This document shows positions 25,606 through 37,553 of a stretch of DNA of 64,000 bases, in pieces. Every line of letters starts with the position of its first letter. The stretch's first letter is position 1. This DNA is from Crambe crambe. Its lineage: Eukaryota > Porifera > Demospongiae > Poecilosclerida > Crambeidae. The stretch is from positions 4,980,501-5,044,500 of the forward strand of contig OZ004586.1 in NCBI GenBank assembly GCA_963924555.1. The letters are read 5' to 3'. Below the pieces are notes generated by a model. It worked only from the letters and a program-made list of their open reading frames with translations, was not told the origin of the DNA and did no database searches. A program made the translations under genes and the position numbers.

Positions 25606-27552
25606 GTTTGGGCTGAATAAATAGCTTAAGAGTAGAAATCATGATGTAGTTTCCTCAAAGATGATGTGGCAGAGCCATGCAGTTATAATAAATAACTCAG
25701 ATATTAATTTTTTTTTAGATCCTGTTGCTATGTGGTTGCTATGTGTATTAAATCAGCAAGTGTGCACTAATTCTGTAGGAGTGCACTAATTTTTGCTCCA
25801 AGTGTGCACATTATCATCCCCAGGCTATCTTCTGAATCTATATTGATGTACAAGGTGACTGCTACCTGTACCGTTCTGACAGCGAGCAAGAAGGCATTCT
25901 TTAGTGCTAGTCCAGTCTCTAATTAGAATAGTGTACTGCTACCTAGAGGTTTAAATAGAGAAGTGTATATGCATGCAGTGACAGTTTACTGTAATACCTT
26001 CGGGTCCTTAGTTCATGCATCTCCAATTAGAATGGTGTACTGCTACCTAGAGTTAAATACTATTGTTTGTTTCAGTTTGCCAAAGTTTACCAGAGTTTGC
26101 CATAATAATAGCAGAAGTCAATTAATAATTGAACACAGGATCAAAATAATGAAGGGCAATAAGACAGACTCAAGTGATTGAAAGAAGAAACAAAGCCCTA
26201 CAAATGACAATCTAATTGATGAAAACATACGGCCTTCCTTTCTGTCTCTTGAAAAAGCACTATTTAGCTAATAGTTACTAAATTTTTCATGCAATATAGG
26301 CTTTTCACTATTTGACTCAGTTTCTTGAGGCCTTGGGCATTTGGTTTTCAATTTAATTTGTTTTTGGTTTTTTATGCAATACTATTCAGGGCTTTTCACT
26401 AGATGATTCGAAGTTTTTTGTGGTTTATTTTATTTAAGAGGAAGGAGAGCAATGAAAATAGACATTCATACCTACAGTACATACATAAAACACCAAAAAA
26501 TTAGACAAGAGAAAATGGATCAACATTGAAATAGAACAGTTTTTTGCTTAATTTTAAGAGGATGTCAAAATTAGAAAATGGAAGAGGACAAAAAATTAAT
26601 AATTAATGAAAAATTCGTAGACGAATTAAGTAAACCACCACAAAAGGTTAACATTTTGAAAGTGCATTTGATGAAACAGAAATAGCATGTGAAAATGCAT
26701 ATGTTATGGGAAGGGCTCTCCTATAGTCCCAGTTCATTGGTCCCCTTTGACCTCATCAGAGAGCGGCACAGACACATCTAAGAGCGTGTACATATTTCTA
26801 ACTCCCCCTCTGAGTCAGGGAAATTGATTTTGCTCAAATTACTAGTTATGTGCTCATAGAACAGAAGCGCAAGTGAAGTAACACGTGCAGCTTGCTTTCA
26901 TGAAAACTTTAAATACATTATATTTTGGAGTTGCATGCCCTGTCTATAAGCCCTATCTCTTTTATCAAGCTTTAATGTCTTTGTTCTGCTGATTCAGAGC
27001 TTCTTCTGGCTCTATCCTTCGCATTCCTCCAGTCTAACATTGCTCTTTTTTGCTGCTCAGTTTTGGAACAGTGTTCATTCGCTTCACTTTCCATCATTAG
27101 CTAAACGTTAGCCATTTTGCAACATGCACAGTATTTTACCCTCTTGATATTATATCGCCACTATCCAGTTTGTACACCATAGAGTGGCTCGCTTCGCTCG
27201 CGATATAAGCAAGTATTAGATTTCGGTTGAAACTAATCACTCCATAGTACCCACACAATGGACCATTAAAAAATTAAACTTAAGCTCTGGTCGTATCTCC
27301 CTAACAGCAAACTAAGACACTAAACCTGGAGTGTGAGTTCACATTGGACACAACTCACATCCAGAATATTTCCCGAGAAACAAAGGGTACAAACTTGTGA
27401 TTTCTGAATCAATACAGACAACTATTATGCATTGCATTATACCACACTTTCACATTCAACATTGATTTCTATATGGCCATGCTCAATGGTGGTGTATGTA
27501 GTACACTCATGCCAAATTTCCACATCAAAAATTTGAAATTAAAAAATAGTCT
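25606..27552. other. Gene-free AT-rich region
   Basis: A segment gtgtactgctacctagag is repeated at 25930 and 26035, and gcttttcacta at 26308 and 26392. The motif gagtggctcgcttcgctcgc is at 27182. Otherwise I see nothing. The last 150 bases are probably the 3' UTR of the gene ending at 27553. Confidence 0.5.
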
Positions 27553-30500
27553 CTAGATTTGTAGTTTAATAGAGTGCTCCATCATGAATATGTCATGTTC
27601 CTTACGAATGAGCTCTCCATCAGAAGCCCCATCAGGCCACGTAATATGTACATGGTTCATAAAACCTGGGTATCTGACCTCCCCCTCCAAGCCAGCCCAC
27701 TCATAGTCTAGTATGCACACCGTCCCATTCTCCCTGACCAACACATTAAGGTCACGAAAGTCACCATGGCATAGGTTTTCGTCATGCAATTTTGTAAGTG
27801 CATGTGTACATTGATCCAAAATGCTTTGTTTCTTGTCAGTCTCTTGTGATAAAAATTCATTAAGGTGTCTTCCTTCCACAAATTCCATGACTATCATCTT
27901 AAATCGGCTTGTCACAGGCTGACACAAGTGCAGCATTGGTGCACGGTCTATACTATGCAAGAGCAGGTGTGCTTCCTCACAGTACGCATCACAAAACTTG
28001 ATAACCACTCGTGCACCATTGAATGTCCCTTTGAAAAGATGAGGCTTCAACTGGGCTTCATACTTGATACCACCATTTTGATTAAATGCTGGAAATCTTG
28101 GATTTTCTATCAGACGTAGATTGTTGTAAAATTGGGTAATGGATTCAACTGCTTTCCTAAAAGATGCCAGCACCCGTGCTATCTTCAGCATTGCTAAGTT
28201 GTTTTGAGTTTGAGGGGTTAACCACAAGGTTGCCAGCCTGTCTACATAAATGCCTTCACCAAACACTGCTCCAGAGATGAACAGGTTAGGTCCAACCACT
28301 TCAATTATGAATGCTGGGAGTGAACATACATCATATGGTCTATACTGAAGGTCTCGAATATAATAAGACAGACACTCTGGGAAACTGTCTGCACCACCTG
28401 TTCCCACTTCATTCTTGAGTTCAATATAAATGTAATCATCCATCATAATGTCACATTTACTGTCACCAGTCTTGCTCACATCAATATTACTTTTGGGGAA
28501 ATACTTCTGTAAAACTTCAACTAAAGCATTCTTGCGGTCTAACTCAACGTTGTAGTGCTTTGCCATTTTAATACATAGTTCCAGGGCAAAGCTATAATCC
28601 TCTGAAGTGGGTTTGACTTGGTCACAGTTGTCCATGAAGTCTTGAAATTCACTGTAGTATAAAGAGACATCATTACCAACTTCACCTTCCCTGTGGTTGA
28701 GGATTGGTATTGCACAGAAATCACTGGCTTTGTTACAAGTGCTGACTAATTTGATTCCTCCATACTTTGAAGTGGGAGTAGTCAATTCAGCACAGTTCTG
28801 CAACTTTTCTTTTGCACCAGACAACTTGTAAGCTATATAATCAAAAGTGTGCAAGTGTAAGGAGCCAGTAATTTACATTAGGCTACTTAAACTAGCTACA
28901 TGTGTGCATGTAAACATGAAAGTCTCGATACAATCCCATATCAAAACAAATAGTTAGGTTCAATGACTGCTCAACACAGATTTGTGGGCTAAATTTCGCT
29001 GTATTTTTCCTAGCTAATAACTAATTTCTGTGTTGGCAGCTATAAGTGCCAAGACTTAGAGCTCTGGTCGTAGGTGGTACATAGTAGCACATGCAAAGAT
29101 TATGCATGAGGCTGGGCATGCCGATACTTCATTTTCAATAAAGTGACTTCGTTAAAATTAATTCAAGTTCTGGATAATAATTAAAATTCTGGACTGAATG
29201 AGTTGCATGTGATAGCAATATTAGTCCTAGGCTATACTTATAATAATGCAGATGTTTGATGTCACAGCATAGATAAGCATGCATATCATATTTTTAAAGA
29301 AAATCTTGTTAGCTCACAAATCTGTGTTGAGCAGCCAACTGTCCCTATTATCCCATGAAGAGTACAGAGAACCAGTCGGAGTGTAGCCAGATATCATGAA
29401 TGTCATTGAACTGCAGGGATGCATGGCAAACCATGGGCTAACTGTTGGATGCTCTTAGAAGACCAGCCATGGAAGCTTGCTCTTTCTATAGGCACTATCT
29501 ACGTAAGCTGTTTGTGCGAGAGGCATGGCATAGCATGCAGTAAAATGGACCATGGCCTGAGTTTGCTTCTAGTGTCTTTGGTCAATGTTGCTAAGCCATA
29601 CCAAGAAGTATGTGGTTACATAGATTTGTTGTACAGGCACTGTGTTAAATGATATATAACTAGTTCAGGCATGAGGCAGTAGTAATGTAGGTCCAACCTT
29701 GCAAGTAGACCATGCCATGCCATAACATATCCATTCATATTGTATGCTCAAGCTTGCCACATAACAGTGATTGCATAAACATGTAATGCCATGCTTACCA
29801 AATGAGAATGGCAAGTCCAATGAAAAATTTACAACAGGCACCTTCACATCCACTGTATTTCCATCATGTTTCACTGCCACCTTATCACAGTCTAACTTCC
29901 ACTTGCTTCCTTCAACCTGAATGAAAGACTTGAATTTGTCCACAACATCTGATACAGAGCTGGTTGCTCTAACTGTCATTTCCAGCCTTTCATCGGGTCG
30001 GTGGGCATAGATAATGTCTACTTTGACAGCTGCAATAGAGTTTAAGCTAAATGTGGAATTTATCACAATGAACCAATCAACTCACAGACTTCTGACACAA
30101 CATGCAAGCAACAGTCTATAGAGGTCTTCTCAAATAATGTGTGAATGAAAGTGTTATTCTTCACAACAGCACCCTCCAACAATGCAACATGATCTCCTGC
30201 ATTAATATCAAGCAACAGATCCCCCAGAGTTATTGTAGGTGGACACGTTATTTTCTTCTTAAGATCATTATTCACTTGTACAGCTAAACCTGATGAAAGA
30301 AGCAATTTGCCATGGTAATATTTTGCCAAGATAATGGCTGATATACAACTTACCAACTTCAGTGATGAAGATCAAGGGGTCCTCTGCATTTGTGCATGGT
30401 ATGCAGTCCAGTGGTGATAATACTTTCCCCCTGTGTTTGACTAAAACATCTTCTTTCAGTGAAATAGTAGAAGTGATGTGGTAAATCTTGATTGAGTCAG

Positions 30501-30588
30501 GACCTGGTGTGAACACTCTCAAGCTCCCATGATTTATCTTGTACAATATTTCATCCAAATGCTGCCGCTTCAAAGAAGGCTCTGCCAT
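27553..30588 (-). CDS. Crinkler-like nuclease-kinase fusion protein
   Basis: Four exons, 30354-30588, 30086-30289, 29799-30029 and 27553-28832, join in phase (all phase 1) to 649 aa starting MAEPSLKRQHLDEIL. Residues 1-223, one unit per small exon, match no domain I know; the third (147-223) could be a beta-grasp fold. Residues about 300-400 look like a PD-(D/E)XK nuclease: Asp351 and the pair Glu361-x-Lys363 in CDIMMDDYIYIELKNE. Residues about 480-620 are a protein-kinase-like domain: VVIK (Lys502), MEFVEGRHL (hinge), HGDFRDLN (Asp581, Asn586) and LDYEWAG in place of DFG (Asp599). A nuclease-like region followed by such a kinase is the known core of one class of Crinkler (CRN) proteins, also reported in some animals. 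No signal peptide is seen, so an intracellular role is likely. Function here is unknown. Confidence 0.85.
28968..29333. mobile_element. Inverted-repeat element in the Crinkler-like gene intron
   Basis: 366 bases with ends tgctcaacacagatttgtgg and the complement of ttagctcacaaatctgtgtt, about 25 bases each. It fills a third of the 966-base intron 28833-29798. No coding capacity. Confidence 0.8.
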
Positions 30589-33060
30589 TTTTTTCTCCAA
30601 TATCTATAAGCAAGAAGAAAATTTTAGCTTCTGGACAAGACTTCACAGTCAGGCAGAGGGAGGTTCAGCAGAATAAGAACTCTATAGCAACAAAATACTG
30701 TATTACTTATACTAACTAGCACAGCTTGCACACCTAGTTGCTGTAGAGTCTAGCATGGTCATTGATTGACACTATCTATAACACATGTTGACTTACTTGT
30801 TGACGACTGACTGACTCTTATCTCAATGTATAGGCTCAAGACACTCACTCACTTGTCCCTTCTGCTATGCAAGACCTAAGCTATACTGCCACATACATCA
30901 TTGACAGCTAGGGCTAGGGCTAGGACAGACACCATCCACCTCAAGGGGCTCCCACCAATTACAGTAGCACATAACAACCCTTGTAACTCTCTTAACAAGA
31001 ATAAAAGTCCCCTGTTACTTCCCCGCCAGTCACCGAATAGTACACATGCCCTTGAGACGGACACCAGCACCTTTTCAACTCCTTCACCAAGAATGGAAAC
31101 TCCAAGTCATGGATAACTTTGAACCCCATACGTTTTATCAAAGCAATATGCACACCCCTAAACAAGACAGACACCATCCACCGCAAGGGGCTCCCAACAC
31201 ACATCTTTCCAAGAGATAAACACCTACAGATAAAAACCCTCTACACACCCTCATTTACTAAGGAATGCCTGTATTCACAACTCACCTAGCAGGGTAGAGA
31301 GACAGCAAGGCAACACGAGCAGGAGGCACTAGCAGCAAAGAAAAAAACAATCTGAGTTGAAGTTTGCCCAAGCAAACACTGGCAAACTTTAGCAAACTAA
31401 GCTCACCTCAGAAACAGCAGGGCTCAGCAACACTACGGCTTAAAAATCTAAAAGGTGTGCTCCTGTGACCTGTGATTATCCTGTTCGATCTAGTTCTCGT
31501 GCCTAGCGCGCGTGCTAATTGAATGTACAATTAATTGTTACTTGGTACATAGCAATCCAGCTGCTACACTTCTGTCAATAGCTGAAGCTTCAGGGTGTTT
31601 TAAATGTCTCAGAGGCCCTTATCTATGTTCTTCCAGCCAAAATCACAGGTAACCAACCTTGAGGTAAAGGATCGGCGCAGCCAGACTATACCATGGTTTA
31701 AATTTATGTATGGCCAAGCTATAGGTCTTCAGTTTTCCAGTCACTCCTTGCTGAATTACAGTACAGATGCTCATCCTATAGTAGTATTATAGCCAATAGT
31801 ACTTGGCTGTAGTGTAGTCAGCTCATTCACCGTGCCATGCATGTCATTTACATTGCTGTTGCTGTAAAGTAAAATAATAGACAAAACTTAAATAGCTAAA
31901 CAAATTCTTTAACCAGAGACTGTGTATATATGTACCTACAAAATAAAAAGAGAGCTGGCTTTGAAATTGTATAGTACTAACTGTACAAATCACTGCATAC
32001 TCTCAGTTGAAGTGATGGTCAATACTGCCACTCTCAATTCTTTACATACACAAACTTATATTCGACTTCAAGCACTAAGAAAAAGGATAGAAATAAGTGA
32101 GTGCAAAAATTTCTCTTAAATAAAAAGGTTAGCTAAGTAGGGATAGCCTAAAATCTAGCTACAGCCTCATATGAAAACAATCCCTACTTTTACAACTACC
32201 ATAGCTAGCTATAGGTAGTGGATGTAAACGTATTCATACAAGGCTGCAGTACATTATAGCTTAGCCCAGCTAGATTTTAGGCTATCCCTACTTAACCTTT
32301 AGAAAATTTTTGCTATTATTAGCAAATGACTTCTGGGAACATTCTCCTCTCTTCTTTGTAGATGTAATAATTCACTGTAGCCTTCTGAGAACCTGTAGAG
32401 TAAGGGTAGAAGAGAAGAAGGGTTTTTAGTTTGTACAGTCCTATGACCTTTGACCTGCCATCCCTACTTAGAGAGTGCTAGCACACTTTCTGATCAAAAT
32501 AATAGATATAAGAATGAGAGCAGTAGCTAGCCATTTCACCTTAGCATCAGAAGCACTCTCATCAACAACCAGTGAAAAGTATTTGTTGATAATCTATGAG
32601 CAAATGAGCCCTTTTGTCATCATGCATGCATTTGATAATGCATTCACATGTTTTCCACAGTCATCATCAAGCCATTTAATCGCCATAAGCTTGATTCTAA
32701 CAGCGAGTCACTGAAAGATGAAACAGTCTACTAAGATAATGAAAGCACTCATTGGCAGTTCTCCTGCAAAATGTGTCAGAAACCTATAGATAGTTAAGTT
32801 ATTATGGACTAGATAACTGGAACAGGATCATCATGTTTACTTGTTACTTTGTGTCATTCATTTATCATTGTCACTATTCCTTTGTGGTCATTTGTGTGTG
32901 ATCATGTGATAAGCTAGCTATAAGCTATAAGCTATAAGTAGATGTCAATTATTATCATGATTGTTGAGTGTGCACTTTAAAAAGTTTCTAAGATCTCTCT
33001 CTCTTGGGCCGCGGCTAAAGCGTGCAAGGACGTTACATAAGTATACTTAGCTATACCTTC
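30589..33060. other. Gene-free region upstream of the Crinkler-like gene
   Basis: The promoter of the 27553-30588 gene should lie at its left end. A 30-base segment with ggacagacaccatccacc occurs at about 30922 and 31164, 240 bases apart. An inverted-repeat element is at 32123-32301. A GC-rich spot (gcgcgcgtgc) is at 31507. No coding exon is supported. Confidence 0.5.
32123..32301. mobile_element. Small inverted-repeat element (TAGGGAT family)
   Basis: About 40-base arms: aaggttagctaagtagggat at the left, its complement atccctacttaacctt at the right, and tagcctaaaatctagct in both arms. No open frame. Confidence 0.85.
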
Positions 33061-33317
33061 ATTTCCTCCTCAATGCTGAAGTCCTATTTGATATGCAATG
33101 ATGATAAGTATAACTGCTACGTATTAATTGATTCATGAAAGTGATTCTAGTATATACCTGTGGCTGATTATGATGAAGGATCACCAGATGGCTGTTTCTT
33201 TGCCTTTTGATCCAGCACCACATCACCAACAGTCCAACAAAGAAGCCTGAGAGTGCCATCACTACAGCTACCACACAGATTGAAACAGCAGTAACAGTGG
33301 AAGAGATGCAGATACTG

Positions 33318-33393
<76 letters not shown>

Positions 33394-34255
33394 TCAACTG
33401 ATATTGCATGTGTGGCAGTGCGATTCAAAGATTATTTATTGACGAATAGCTGCATGTATAGGTGCAAGGGCATTGGGAATCCACTTTCCTACTTAATTAC
33501 TATGCATATGCAGCTAGCTAAAGTATGTCATAATGTCCTAGTCCACTGTTGCATGATAACCCATCTCCCCTAAATATGATAGCTATTTCATCACTGTATA
33601 AGTTAATAAATGCCATAACAATTAAAAACACATGATGCATCTCATATGAGTGTTTCTGTGTTATTATTTTTGCAGTGATAGCTATCTGATCAAGTGTAGA
33701 CAACTCAGCCACATGCAGCTATACATTGCACATTAGCTATAATGCATCTCATATGAGTATTTTTGTGATACTATTTTTTGGCAGTGATATAACTATCCTA
33801 ACAGCTAGCACTAGCTGGGTTAATGGGTATATACCACTGTCAAGTTGGGCTATCACCGGACATGACTATACCCACCCATACAGTGTAGCTATAGCTAAGT
33901 GTAGACAACTCAATGAAGATATTGCTACATTTCATTATAATATGTATAAAAATTATGTACATACGTAGCAAACATACTGTTATCAGGCTTTATGGTTGTT
34001 GATGTATTGATGTACGTAGTCTGACTATCCGGCACCTGTTGAAAATCAGCTGCTACATAGGATGTTGATATGCAAGAGCCATTTATAAAGGTGCTAGCTA
34101 GCTACTTACATCTGCAGCCACCACATGCAATTATTGCATTTTCACCATTGATTTTTCAAATTCTTCTATACATGCAATGGAATTAATGAACCTTGAAGAA
34201 CTTGACACATATACATTAATAGCTGCACTACCAGATGCTGAATTATTTTAATAGT
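33061..34255 (-). pseudogene. Decayed paralogue of the beta-helix receptor gene
   Basis: Reading leftwards: a remnant of the last part of the ectodomain exon (34105-34255), one stalk exon (about 33979-34054) and the transmembrane exon (to about 33308). Each aligns with the intact gene at 35613-37553. The ectodomain remnant has a frameshift (EEFE then SMVKMQ and a stop, where the intact gene reads IGEKAIIGG). The transmembrane exon has lost one base near its start and more after KRQR. Everything upstream of 34255 is missing. A (GA)n array, 33322-33391, has grown from the pyrimidine tract of the last acceptor. The transmembrane stretch (VVMALSGFFVGLLVMWCW) itself is still readable. Confidence 0.8.
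33322..33391. repeat. (GA)n microsatellite
   Basis: About 34 GA units. On the minus strand it is (TC)n just before the acceptor of the decayed transmembrane exon. The intact paralogue has about nine units in the same place (35877-35894). Confidence 0.97.
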
Positions 34256-35612
34256 GAAAAATGTAGTGAGTATTTTTGATTATTAACCTGACATTTTAGC
34301 CCTCAGCGCATGCGCAAGTGTGTGTATACGTGCGCGCACTAGAGTGGAAGGCCTTATAGGCAAGACAAGAATGTCCACTTTTGCCAGGCCTTGTAAGGAT
34401 TTGTGTTAATAATTAGACAGCTTCCTGGCAAATATTTCCCACTAATCACCCTCCTTGCTGACATTATCTACTTTGTAACTATAGCTATAATAAGAGTATT
34501 ATAATTATTATGGTTGCCACAGCTGAAGATTGGATTCCTTTATTATGTCTACGTAGCTAGTTATAAACAGGAAAAATATAATAGTCAATTAAGTGAGTAG
34601 CTACTGAGAAGTAGCCAGCTGTTATGAAAACTTAAGTATGAGGCTAGGGAAGTAGTAGCTATCAACGAAAAACTACAGTTTGAGATTTCCTATCACGTAT
34701 AAGTCAGACCCAGTAATTCTAAATACCCCCTCAATGTTTTATGGAGCTGCATAACCAAACTTCAGATACAGGTGGGTTATAGTTAGACCTAACTATACAT
34801 GTGAAGGTTGGTAATGTAGCTCCTGGATCCAAACCCATACATACCAACCATCCAGGTTTCCCTGGATTATCCAGGGATTGGGTGTCAAATCCAAACATCC
34901 AGGAAATGACAGAAAAATCCAGGGAACATTTAAAAAATATTAGTGGCTATATTACCAGATTCTGCCTTGAAGCCTATGTTTGCGTATATCCGAGATAATT
35001 TAGATCTACATAACATCATAACATTTAAATTAATTTCATCCAGGGAAATAGATTCGAATCCAGGTGGGAAATATCCCAGATCCAGAGAAGTGTCTAGAGG
35101 GGGTTGGCAAGTATGGTGACCTCAAAGTTAATATGTAACCTCAAAGTTATGAGGGGTATTCATAATTACCCTGGGTTGACTTACCTTATGCAGCCATAGT
35201 TACAATGTAGCTGTGCCAACAGGGTGTGTATGTTTTCCAAACATTTTATTGATTTCACTCAAGAGTTTAATGTATAGAGTTTTTTGTTTTTTGTTTTCAC
35301 TAGCTATATCACATAGTGAAGTCCATATGAGCTTAGTTTCTAGAATGGCCATTTTTAGATAAGGGCACTAAGAAAGTATGTAAGCCACAACGGTTTAGCT
35401 TCCTCTTTTTTCCTCCCAGAAATGGAAAAAAGAGGCTGGGTTCGAGGCTAGTTATAGTTATGCAGTAGTGCCAAGAGATAAATAAATTATTCTTACTTCA
35501 ATCATGAAACTATACACATCACTGTGATAGGCGCATCTTTGAAATTTGATTATGGTTTTTATAATAAGTTTTGCTGCTTAGCTGGAAAAGAGAAGTACAT
35601 ATTAATTAGCTA

Positions 35613-37553
35613 CTAATGCTTTACTTTAGTATTGTAACCATAACATTTATTTGTGTGGAGTTTAAAGTTGAGGTCCACATAGGGGGGTGTAGTCACTGTA
35701 TCATACACAGGATCTGATGATGATGAAGGATCTACCATTGGCTGCTTCTTTGCTTTCCTTTTGATCCAGCACCACATCACCAACAGTCCAACAAAGAAGC
35801 CTGAGAGTGCCATCACTATAGCTACCACACAGACTGAAACAGCAGTAACAGTGGAAGAGACTGCAGATACTGTCATGAGAGAGAGAGAGAGAGAGCAATC
35901 GAATCAAGTATAGGCGACTCCATGAAGAGCTATTGCTCCAGTATTAACATAAGTTTGTAGCTAACATACATTGATCAAGCTTTGTGGTTGTTGGTGTAGA
36001 TGATGTTGCAGCTTGACTATCACTACCCATTATGGTCACATTGGCTTGAAAAGCAGCTACATAGGATATTGGCATGCAAAAACCATTTATAAAAGGTGCT
36101 AACTACGTACATACAGTATATTGTATTATAAATATGTAGCTAACATACTGTGATCAGGCTTTATGGTTGTTGGTGTAGATGATGTTGCAGCTTGACTATC
36201 ACTACCCATTATGGTCACATTGGCTTGAAAAGCAGCTACATAGGATATTGGCATGCAAAAACCATTTATAAAAGGTGCTAACTACGTACATACAGTATAT
36301 TGTATTATAAATATGTAGCTAACATACTGTGATCAGGCTTTATGGTTGTTGGTGTAGATGATGTTGTAGTCCGACTATCACCAGTCGCATTGGCTTGAAA
36401 AGTAGCTACATAGGATGACAATATGCAAGAGCCATTTTATAAAGGTGCTACGTAGCTACTTACCTCTGCAGCCACCAATTATTGCCTTTTCACCAATTTC
36501 AAATTCCTCTTGACAAGCACTGGAATTACTCAAGGTCAGAAAACTTGACTCCCCTACATTAATAGCTGTATCACTGGATGCTGAGTTGTTCAAGAAATGT
36601 GTACAATCCACTGTGACATTGCCACTACGACGAGAATTGATAGAACCACCAGATGATCCAGCTCTGTTGTGTGAGAATTCAGAAGCAAGTATATTGACAA
36701 TCCCTCCATCATCAAGGTTTACAACTCCTCCAAAAGATGATGCAGTGTTGTATTTAAAGACACTACTAACAACTGTCGCTACATCATTGCTGGAATCGAG
36801 TCGGATAACACCACCAAAGGAGGATACTTCATTTTCAATGAATGTTGAGTTAATTATTTTGAACTTCGACTCTCCTCTTCTACTTTGAACGATACCACCA
36901 AATGAATCTGCATAGTTATTACTGAAATTACAACACGCTATAACTCCAGATGAATTACGAGAAAAGAGTACCACACTTCCGAATGATGACACATTGTTAT
37001 TATGAAAATTAGAGCGACTGATTTTAATTCCAGATGTGCGACTGAATTCTATTACTCCTCCGAATGAAGAATCTTGGTTATTTCCAAATGTTGAACTATC
37101 GATGCTGACATTAAAACAGCTATCAAACTCCATAGCACCATTAGAGCCATCAAAGGATGTGGAATGTAAAATATCAGTGTTATTGCACTGTTGAAATTCT
37201 AAATTGCATCCAATAAATGTTATACCTCTGATAATGACATTACTCACAGCACGTAGTCTGAGGTTTATCGTATTTTGACTTAATGGTGCACAATTAATGG
37301 TTGTTGATCCAAATTCCCCCATCAATGTAAATCCATTCCTATTCATCAGAGTTAATGATGCCAAGGAGTGGATACCGGACTCAAGATTTAAAATTAAGTT
37401 ACTTGAAGAAGGTGGCACGAAATTAAAAAGTGTAGCACACGATGAAGATGATGAGGGGCAGTTCAGTGATAGGATGATTTCTTCAGCAGTTATAAGTTGA
37501 GTTGTGAACAGAATAAACCAGTATCTCACCAATTTGATCGTTGAATGATCCAT
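35613..37553 (-). CDS. Type I membrane protein with beta-helix ectodomain and tyrosine-motif tail
   Basis: Five exons, 36464-37553, 36328-36405, 36149-36235, 35970-36056 and 35613-35869, all joined in phase 1, give 532 aa. A signal peptide ends near residue 24 (LITAEE). Residues 25-360 are a right-handed parallel beta-helix: repeated units of about 24-26 residues with SSFGGV and N-rich turns (STFGNNQDSSFGGVIEF, SNFHNNNVSSFGSVVLF, STFIENEVSSFGGVIRL). This recalls polymorphic outer-membrane-protein repeats. Three short Thr/Ser-rich exons (residues 364-447) form a stalk. One transmembrane helix spans about 455-483, with a KRKAKK stop-transfer. The 49-residue tail has two tyrosine motifs, Y503DTV and Y511VDL. 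A surface receptor or adhesin is the natural reading; ligand unknown. Two decayed copies lie at 24291 and 33061. Confidence 0.85.
35956..36440 (-). repeat. 178-base tandem repeat containing the stalk exons
   Basis: Three copies of an exon-plus-intron unit. Starts of the shared tagctaacatac motif lie 178 bases apart (36137 and 36315). The middle and left copies are almost identical over exon and intron; the right copy has a shorter exon (78 against 87 bases). Every exon copy is phase 1-1. Confidence 0.92.

Noticed and set aside
31604-31792. Small frame MSQRPLSMFFQ
   Set aside because: Looks a little like a zinc-finger transposase start (MSQRPLSMFFQPK) but stops within 62 codons and no further transposase sequence follows.
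33059-33409. Gene starting with a Ser-Leu repeat and a membrane helix
   Set aside because: The Ser-Leu part is the (TC)n tract before the acceptor; only the membrane exon is real, and it belongs to a decayed paralogue.
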